Source of the DNA: Gemmatimonadaceae bacterium
GTDB lineage: Bacteria > Gemmatimonadota > Gemmatimonadetes > Gemmatimonadales > Gemmatimonadaceae
Direction of reading: 5' to 3'
DNA: 40,893 nucleotides
Assembly (NCBI GenBank): GCA_025929535.1
Contig: JAICLZ010000036.1
Span: 1-40,893 of the forward strand
Position numbers and translations under genes: made by a program. The notes under the pieces were generated by a model, which was not told where the DNA came from, ran no database searches, and saw nothing but the letters and a program-made list of their open reading frames with translations. Positions 35,329 through 40,893 of the stretch are shown here, piece by piece; within the stretch, counting starts at the first letter, position 1; each line of letters starts with the position of its first letter.

Positions 35329-35673
35329 AAGGAGGGGGAAGGGTGGCGGGCGGGGTGGCGCTCACTGGAATTTTTTATCGATGGCGGCGCGGATCTCGGC
35401 GAGCGACCTGCCCGACTTGTCGAGACGTGTGGCAAGACGGCCGAACGCGCCAAGGCCCGTGGCGATGAAGGCGCGACGGGAGAGTTGTGGCATGAAGAGC
35501 GATGCAGGCGGGTGTTGGGGTCCGACGTGCGCTCGGATTTCCGCCAAGGTATGCATCGGCTTGCCGCGCGCAATAGTGAATTTGCGTGCCACGCATTAGC
35601 GCCACTTCACGATGCGAGTGCACCTCTGCATGATTCATCAACTTCGACCATCATCTCCGTGCCCAATTCACTG
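35329..35673. other. 345-bp gap with only a weak short ORF
   Basis: This stretch separates the FMN reductase gene from the M28 peptidase gene. Apart from a doubtful minus-strand ORF (35362-35592) I see no gene, hairpin or promoter of note. Confidence 0.4.
35362..35592 (-). pseudogene. Short ORF with twin-arginine-like signal, possible gene remnant
   Basis: The 76-codon frame (GTG start) contains, from an internal ATG at 35493, MPQLSRRAFIATGLGAFG, a convincing twin-arginine-type signal start, but only about 25 residues follow before the stop. The word LAEIRA appears twice (near residues 16 and 64). It may be a decayed exported protein, a very small exported protein, or chance. There is no good ribosome site. 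Confidence 0.3.
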
Positions 35674-36933
35674 ATGCGGCTGGCTGCCACCTGCTCGATC
35701 TTCGCGCTCGCCTGTGCGCACCCGGCGGCGAAGAAGGCTCCGCCCGAATCTCCCGTCAAGCCGATCGGCGTCGCGTTGTCGTTCACCGTCGCGCACGACT
35801 CGGCGAGCCCGGACATCGAGGCGCTGGTGTCGCGGCTCGATCTGGAGAAATACAAGGCGACGGTGAAGGGGCTGACGCAGTTCGGCGATCGACGGCAGGG
35901 CACCGATCGCAATCGTGCCGCCGTGGACTGGATCGAGGCGCAGCTCAGGAGCTACGGCTGTCCGACGGGCCGCATCACGTACGACTTCCAGCCGCCGCCG
36001 CCGCGACCGCCCCGCCCACCCATGGATTCCGCCGCGCGCGCGCGCGCGGAGATGTGGAACGTGGGCGGCGCGAGGAGTCGCGGCGTGCGCGCGCCGACCG
36101 GCGTGAATACCGACTCGATGCGCCAGCCCGATCCGAAGCTGCGCGCGCTCGACACGCCGCAGAGCGTTCCCGGCGAGCGGCAGGAGGTGTATTGCACGAA
36201 GGTGGGCAGCACGCATCCGGACGAGATGTACATCGTGAGCGGCCACATGGATGGCATCGGCTGGGGCGAGGCCGCGAACGATGATGGGTCGGGCACGGCG
36301 CTGGTGATGGAGCTCGCGCGCGTGCTCAGCTCACCGGACGTGCACACCGATCGCTCGATCCGCTTCGCGCTCTGGAACAACGAGGAAACGGGGCTCGATG
36401 GTGCGAAGGCGTACGTGGCCGAGCGCGAGGCGCTGCAGGGGATCGAGTCGCCGAAGGGCTCCGGGCAATATCCCGAGCCCAGGTGGCTCGGCATGGTCCA
36501 GCACGACATGATGATGTTCGACCACGGCATGCCGCGCCCCGACGGAACGGTGAGCAAGGAGCAGCGGCCGGAGGCCGACGTGAACGTGGAGTTCCAGTCG
36601 AAGTCGAAGTTCGCCGCGGATGCGGAGAAGCTCGCGTGGGCCTTCGCGAACGCGAACGAGCTCTATGCCACCGACTACCCCGCGCAGGTGGGACGACACA
36701 TGACGAACACGGATTCGTGGCCGTTCATGAACATCGTGCCGGCGATCAGCGTGCGCGAGAACGAGCGCGGCGCCCAGATCGGAAACGGATGGGATCCGCA
36801 GTGGCACCAGCCCACCGATCTCTTCACCACCTACAGCGACAAGGATTTCCGACTCGGCCTGAACGCCGCGCAAACCACACTCGGCGCCATCGCGACGCTC
36901 ACTGGTGCGAAGGTGTCGGGGGCGGCGCATTAG
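35674..36933 (+). CDS. M28-family lipoprotein metallopeptidase
   Basis: The 419-residue protein has a signal ending in a lipobox (FALAC, Cys14) and the di-zinc M28 set in order: H191 (SGHMD), D203 (NDDGSG), catalytic E237/E238 (NNEETG), D278 (VQHDMM) and H378 (QWHQPTD). M28 enzymes are aminopeptidases or carboxypeptidases. A Pro-rich insert of about 70 residues (starting PPPPRPPRPP near 108) sits between the helical N-terminus and the catalytic core. The ATG at 35674 is chosen for the signal peptide; a GTG at 35659 is possible. The coding sequence contains a (CG)8 run at 36033-36048. Confidence 0.9.
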   Translation: MRLAATCSIFALACAHPAAKKAPPESPVKPIGVALSFTVAHDSASPDIEALVSRLDLEKYKATVKGLTQFGDRRQGTDRNRAAVDWIEAQLRSYGCPTGRITYDFQPPPPRPPRPPMDSAARARAEMWNVGGARSRGVRAPTGVNTDSMRQPDPKLRALDTPQSVPGERQEVYCTKVGSTHPDEMYIVSGHMDGIGWGEAANDDGSGTALVMELARVLSSPDVHTDRSIRFALWNNEETGLDGAKAYVAEREALQGIESPKGSGQYPEPRWLGMVQHDMMMFDHGMPRPDGTVSKEQRPEADVNVEFQSKSKFAADAEKLAWAFANANELYATDYPAQVGRHMTNTDSWPFMNIVPAISVRENERGAQIGNGWDPQWHQPTDLFTTYSDKDFRLGLNAAQTTLGAIATLTGAKVSGAAH

Positions 36934-37000
36934 GGAGGGGCGATCACTGCCGAAAGTGCGACACGAACGGATGCTGTCATTCCCTGAAGTCTCGCCCCTC

Positions 37001-37016
37001 GCGAAGGAATCTTCGC
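37001..37016. other. Perfect 6-bp hairpin between M28 and efflux operon
   Basis: gcgaag-gaat-cttcgc forms a perfect stem with a four-base loop 68 bases after the M28 stop. No T-run follows on either strand, so a terminator role is doubtful. Confidence 0.3.
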
Positions 37017-37145
37017 AGTGGAGCTCGCCGGAAATTGCGTCGGAAACACGTGCGAGCGTCAACGCCGATGTGTAGCACGGCGTAATGGATGTGTCGGGCT
37101 TGGATCATGCCAGCCCGCGCCATCCAACCGTGGGGCTTCACCGAG

Positions 37146-38636
37146 ATGGAGGATCCGTTGACGGAGCGTCGCGCCGCCGATCGCCCAGCGCGCGTGCTGT
37201 TCGCACTCGCGCTTTTTCTCGCTGCGTGCACGAGCTCCGTTCCCTCCATCGGCGGCAAGTCCGCCGTGGCTCCCGCACCCGGCACTCCGTACGCGCCGCC
37301 ACGCAACATCGTGCCACCCGAGCCGGATTCGGGAAAGGCACGGGCGACGCTGCCCCCCGACATCGCTCCACACGACACGAGCCTCGCGCTTTCCGAGGTG
37401 GTCGACGTCGCGCTGCGCAACAATCCGCAGACCGCGCTCTCCTGGTCGCAGGCGCGCACCGCCGCTTTCCAGTACGGCTCCGCGCGCGGCACCTTCTTCC
37501 CCGCGGTGTCCGCGAGCGCGAGTCTCGGGCGTTCGCAGACCACCACGACGACCGGCTTCGTGCAGCGCACGGCGTTCACGCCGCAGGTGTCCCTGTCCTA
37601 TCTGCTCCTCGACTTCGGCGGCCGCTCGGGGACGATCGGCGCCGCACGCGAGAACACGATCGCGGTGGACCTCAACTACAACGCGACGCTGCAGAACGTC
37701 GTGCTGCAGTCCGAGAACGCGTACTTCGCGTACGTCTCATCGCGCGCGCTCGTGCGCGCGCAGCAACAGACGGTGGCGGAGGCGGACACGAACCTCATCG
37801 CGGCGCAGGTGCGGCACAACAGCGGGGTGGCCACGATCGCGGACGTGCTCCAGGCGCAGACGGTGCTCGCGCAGGCGCAGCTCGATCTCGAGACCGATTC
37901 GGGCGCCGTGCGCACGAACCACGGCAATCTCGCCACCGCCATGGGCCTCCGCGCCGACGCGACGTTCGAGGTCGAGATGCCGTCGGACACCATGTCGATC
38001 GGATCCGCGTCCGCGAGCGCCGATTCGCTCATCGTGAGCGCGCTCGACAACCGTCCGGACCTGGCGGCGGCGCGCGTGAACATCGTCCGGGCGCAGCAGG
38101 ACGTGCGGGTCGCGCGCTCAAATGAATTTCCGGCGATCACGGCCGGTGCCAGCGTGGGACGAAACTACTCCAATCTCTCGAACTTCACCGGCAACAACTA
38201 CTCGGTCACGCTGGGCCTCTCGATCCCGATCTTCAACGGACTCGGACTCCAGTACGATCTCGCCGCTGCGAAGTCGCGCGTGGATGAGGAGCGCGCGAGC
38301 ACGAACCTGCTGCGCACGCAGGTGTCGAATCAGGTGGTGACGTCGTACGTGTCGCTCCACACGGCTTCCGCGCGCGTCCGGACCGCCGATGTGCTGCTCG
38401 CGAGCGCCCGGCAATCGGAGGACGTTGCTCGCGGACGCTACAGGGCCGGCGTCGGCACGATTCTGGACCTGCTCACGGCGCAGACCGCGCTCGCGAGCGC
38501 GCGCGCGCAGCAGGCGCAAACCCGATGGACGTGGGCGACGGCGCTGGCCCAGCTCGCGCACGATGTCGGTGTGCTGGGTGTGCACGGCGAGGCACCGATC
38601 CCGCTCACGCACGATTCCACCACTGGTCCCAAATGA
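37146..38636 (+). CDS. TolC-family outer-membrane efflux lipoprotein
   Basis: The 496-residue protein has a signal ending in a lipobox (FLAAC followed by TSS), then the two-fold OEP repeat: long amphipathic helices and beta segments (VSLSYLLLDFGGRSG; VTLGLSIPIFNGLG). TolC-type proteins form the outer-membrane channel of tripartite exporters, and the lipoprotein type is like OprM. The ATG at 37146 is preferred over earlier starts because it gives a normal signal peptide. Its stop overlaps the next ATG (ATGA), so it is the first gene of the operon channel-adaptor-pump. Confidence 0.93.
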   Translation: MEDPLTERRAADRPARVLFALALFLAACTSSVPSIGGKSAVAPAPGTPYAPPRNIVPPEPDSGKARATLPPDIAPHDTSLALSEVVDVALRNNPQTALSWSQARTAAFQYGSARGTFFPAVSASASLGRSQTTTTTGFVQRTAFTPQVSLSYLLLDFGGRSGTIGAARENTIAVDLNYNATLQNVVLQSENAYFAYVSSRALVRAQQQTVAEADTNLIAAQVRHNSGVATIADVLQAQTVLAQAQLDLETDSGAVRTNHGNLATAMGLRADATFEVEMPSDTMSIGSASASADSLIVSALDNRPDLAAARVNIVRAQQDVRVARSNEFPAITAGASVGRNYSNLSNFTGNNYSVTLGLSIPIFNGLGLQYDLAAAKSRVDEERASTNLLRTQVSNQVVTSYVSLHTASARVRTADVLLASARQSEDVARGRYRAGVGTILDLLTAQTALASARAQQAQTRWTWATALAQLAHDVGVLGVHGEAPIPLTHDSTTGPK

Positions 38637-39958
38637 AGATCGACTTCGCGTTGACCCGACGGCTCGCTCGCACTTCGTCGCTCGCGCTCGCAATCGCCGT
38701 CGCGCTCGCCGCGTGCTCGAAGAAGGCCGCGCGGCCGCCGGCGCAACCGGTGCCCGTGACCGTCGCCCCGGCATCGCGAGCGGACGTGCCCTTCGAGATC
38801 CAGGCGAACGGCGTGGTCTCGCCGCTCAGCACGTCCGCGATCACGGCGCAGGTGGATGGGATCATCACCCACGTCTACTTTCGCGAGGGACAGGACGTGG
38901 AGAAAGGAGCGCTGCTCTTTCAGATCGAGCCGCGCCCGTACCAGGCGGCGTACCAGCAGGCGCTGGCGAACCTGGCGCGCGACAAGGAGACGAACGCGAA
39001 CGCGCAGAAGGAAGTGCAGCGCTATCAGGCGCTCGTGAAGCAGGACTACGTCACGCAGGAGCAGGCGGATCAGCAGCGCGCCACGGCCGGCGCGTCCGCA
39101 GCCACGGTGCAGGCGGACGAGGCGGCCGTGGAGAATGCGAAATTCAATCTCGACAACACGAAGATTCGCGCACCGATCGCGGGACGCACCGGCAGCCTGC
39201 TCGTGCGCGAGGGGAATGTCGTGCATTCGGGCGGCACGACGCCGCTCGTGGTGATCAACCAGATCAGCCCGATCACGGTGCGATTCCCCGTGCCCGCCAC
39301 CGATCTTCCGCTCATCCAGAAATACGGCGGGAACGGCAAGCTGCTCGTGACGGCCGTGCCGGGCGGCGCGCGCCAGAGCGCGCAGGATACGGCTGGCGGT
39401 CCCCCGGGCGGCACGGGCGGCGATGCACCGCAGGAGCAGACCTCGGGCGTGGATCCGTCCGCGGTGAATCTGCTCGCGCAGCTCCCGCCCGCGCGCGGCA
39501 CGCTCTACTTCATCGACAACTCGGTCGACACGCTCACGGGAACCGTGATGCTCAAGGCGACCTTTCCGAACACGGAGAAAGCGCTGTGGGCGGGACAGTT
39601 CGTCTCGACGACTCTGCACCTGTTCAATGAGCCGCACGCGCTCGTGGTGCCGAGTGAGGCGGTGGTGACGGGACAGCAGGGCACCTACGTCTACATCGTG
39701 GACAGCGCGAGCACGGCGCAGCAGCGGAAGGTGAGCGTCGAGCGCACGCAGGGAAACGTGGCGGTGATCACGGCCGGACTGCGCGATGGCGAGCACGTGG
39801 TGAGGAGCGGGCAGTCGCGGCTGAACGCGGGCGCGAAGGTGCGGGTGGCCAGCGCCGCGGATTCCGCGGGCTCGGCGCCCGGCGCAGCGCCAGGTGCGGG
39901 TGCACACAGGGGCGCGGGCGCCCGCACGGGCGCTCGCAACAGACCCGCCGCACAGTAG
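38633..39958 (+). CDS. RND efflux periplasmic adaptor (membrane fusion) lipoprotein
   Basis: The 441-residue protein has a lipobox (ALAAC then SKK), a split lipoyl domain (GIITHVYFREGQDVEKGALLF ... KIRAPIAGRTGSL), an alpha-helical hairpin (about 95-170) and beta-barrel/membrane-proximal parts (GTLYFIDNSVDTLTGTVML, AVVTGQQGTYVYIV). It links the inner-membrane pump to the TolC-type channel. A Gly/Pro/Gln-rich insert of about 40 residues interrupts the beta-barrel domain (near 243-283), and the protein ends in an Ala/Gly/Arg tail. ATG at 38633 overlaps the upstream stop. Confidence 0.93.
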   Translation: MKIDFALTRRLARTSSLALAIAVALAACSKKAARPPAQPVPVTVAPASRADVPFEIQANGVVSPLSTSAITAQVDGIITHVYFREGQDVEKGALLFQIEPRPYQAAYQQALANLARDKETNANAQKEVQRYQALVKQDYVTQEQADQQRATAGASAATVQADEAAVENAKFNLDNTKIRAPIAGRTGSLLVREGNVVHSGGTTPLVVINQISPITVRFPVPATDLPLIQKYGGNGKLLVTAVPGGARQSAQDTAGGPPGGTGGDAPQEQTSGVDPSAVNLLAQLPPARGTLYFIDNSVDTLTGTVMLKATFPNTEKALWAGQFVSTTLHLFNEPHALVVPSEAVVTGQQGTYVYIVDSASTAQQRKVSVERTQGNVAVITAGLRDGEHVVRSGQSRLNAGAKVRVASAADSAGSAPGAAPGAGAHRGAGARTGARNRPAAQ

Positions 39959-39982
39959 ACGCAGAACCAAGGCGAGCGAGCG

Positions 39983-40893
39983 GTGAACATCCCGAGCCTC
40001 TTCATCAGGCGTCCCGTCATGACCACGCTGGTCATGGTGGCGATCTTCGTGTTCGGGCTCGTCGCCTATCGCAACCTGCCCGTGAGCGATCTGCCCACGG
40101 TGGACTACCCGACGATCACCGTCTACGCGAGCCTGCCGGGCGCGAGCCCCGAGACCATGGCCGCCACCGTCGCGACACCGCTCGAGAAATCGTTCTCCGC
40201 GATCGCAGGCATCGACAACATCACGTCCACGAGCGGGCTCGGCTCCACGCAGATCACGATGCAGTTCGCGCTCGACCGCGACGTGGACGCCGCCGCGCAG
40301 GACGTGAACGCCGCGATCTCCGGGACGCTCGCGCAGCTCCCGCCATCGATCATCCCGCCCTCGTACCGCAAACAGAATCCGTCCGCGGCGCCGATCCTCT
40401 TTCTCGCGCTCACCGCGCCCAACATGCGGCTCTCCGATCTCGACGAGGTGGCCGAGACGACGATCGCGCAGCGGTTGTCGATGGTGGAAGGGGTGGCGCA
40501 GGTGTCGGTGTTCGGCTCGCAGAAGTACGCGGTGCGCATCGAGCTCGATCCCGCGCAGCTCACCGCGCGCAACCTGAGCGTGAGCCAGGTGGCCCAGGCG
40601 GTGCGCACGAACAACGTCACGCTCCCCACCGGCGTGCTGTACGGCAACACGCGCACGCTCACGGTGCAGGCCACCGGCCAGCTCTACGATGCCGACCAGT
40701 TCCGCAAGATGGTGGTGGCCGAGTACAACAATGCGCCCGTGCACCTCGGCGATCTCGGACGCGTGTACGACGACGTGCAGAACGACAAGCAGGCGAGCTG
40801 GTACAACGGCCAGCGCGCGATCGTGCTCGCGGTGACGCGCCAGCCCGGCACGAACACGGTGAAGGTGGCCGACGCGGCGAAGGCGGCGCTCGC
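39983..40893 (+). CDS. RND multidrug efflux permease, AcrB/MdtB type (3' truncated by window)
   Basis: Open frame from GTG 39983 to the window end, about 303 codons of an expected 1,030-1,050. It starts with the hallmark IPSLFIRRPVMTTLVMVAIFVFG (first membrane helix), then the porter domain with VSDLPTVDYPTITVYASLPGASPETM, GLGSTQITMQF, QNPSAAPILFLAL and VEGVAQVSVFGSQKYAVRIELDP. These identify the hydrophobe/amphiphile RND exporters driven by proton entry, closest in look to MdtB/MdtC/MexF. Specificity cannot be read. Last visible gene of the efflux operon, 24 bases after the adaptor. Confidence 0.95.
   Translation, partial: MNIPSLFIRRPVMTTLVMVAIFVFGLVAYRNLPVSDLPTVDYPTITVYASLPGASPETMAATVATPLEKSFSAIAGIDNITSTSGLGSTQITMQFALDRDVDAAAQDVNAAISGTLAQLPPSIIPPSYRKQNPSAAPILFLALTAPNMRLSDLDEVAETTIAQRLSMVEGVAQVSVFGSQKYAVRIELDPAQLTARNLSVSQVAQAVRTNNVTLPTGVLYGNTRTLTVQATGQLYDADQFRKMVVAEYNNAPVHLGDLGRVYDDVQNDKQASWYNGQRAIVLAVTRQPGTNTVKVADAAKAAL

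Overview
This is a GC-rich bacterial chromosomal segment, densely packed with genes. Many start codons are GTG and many genes overlap by four bases (ATGA or GTGA). An Alternative Complex III operon, a split transketolase, a double-domain KaiC ATPase and a tripartite RND pump suggest a Gram-negative, aerobic, soil-type bacterium. Gemmatimonadota is my best guess and Acidobacteriota is possible. That is inference from gene content only; there is no rRNA or other marker gene here. I saw no tRNA, rRNA, CRISPR array, insertion sequence or prophage.

Region 1 (1-13601, plus strand) looks like one long respiratory transcription unit. It holds the 3' part of a thiamine-diphosphate enzyme resembling pyruvate oxidase, a mandelate-racemase-type acid-sugar dehydratase, a 994-residue flavin/iron-sulfur 2-hydroxyacid dehydrogenase and a membrane-anchored short-chain dehydrogenase. 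The full actABCDEF set of Alternative Complex III follows. The simplest reading is that oxidation of organic acids feeds electrons to quinone and that ACIII passes them to cytochrome c. A four-helix membrane protein of unknown function follows. Next come a glycogen-debranching-type glucosidase and an M24 peptidase homologue with two altered metal-ligand positions (14213-17783).

Region 2 (17698-24503, minus strand) starts, in transcription order, with a D-cysteine-desulfhydrase-like PLP enzyme. A tight three-gene cassette follows: a receiver domain lacking the usual phospho-aspartate, a double KaiC ATPase, and a GAF-histidine kinase. Together these resemble the parts of a cyanobacterial clock-output module (CikA split into two proteins, plus KaiC) without KaiA or KaiB. 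Downstream are the two halves of a split transketolase and two small membrane proteins.

Region 3 (24504-37000) is a mosaic of single genes. A 0.55 kb non-coding stretch holds two diverged copies of a structured repeat about 312 bp apart. After it come an AI-2E-family transporter, ribonuclease D, a small membrane protein, an AraC regulator, a large secreted protein of unknown family with a HEGRH zinc motif, a MIP18-type Fe-S protein, a secreted serine hydrolase with a lysine/serine-rich tail and a good sigma-70 promoter, a thioredoxin-reductase-like flavoprotein, a matrixin-type metalloprotease, an FMN reductase and a lipoprotein M28 peptidase.

Region 4 (37146-40893, plus strand) is a tripartite efflux operon: an outer-membrane TolC-type lipoprotein, a membrane-fusion lipoprotein, and the first third of an AcrB/MdtB-type permease that runs off the window.
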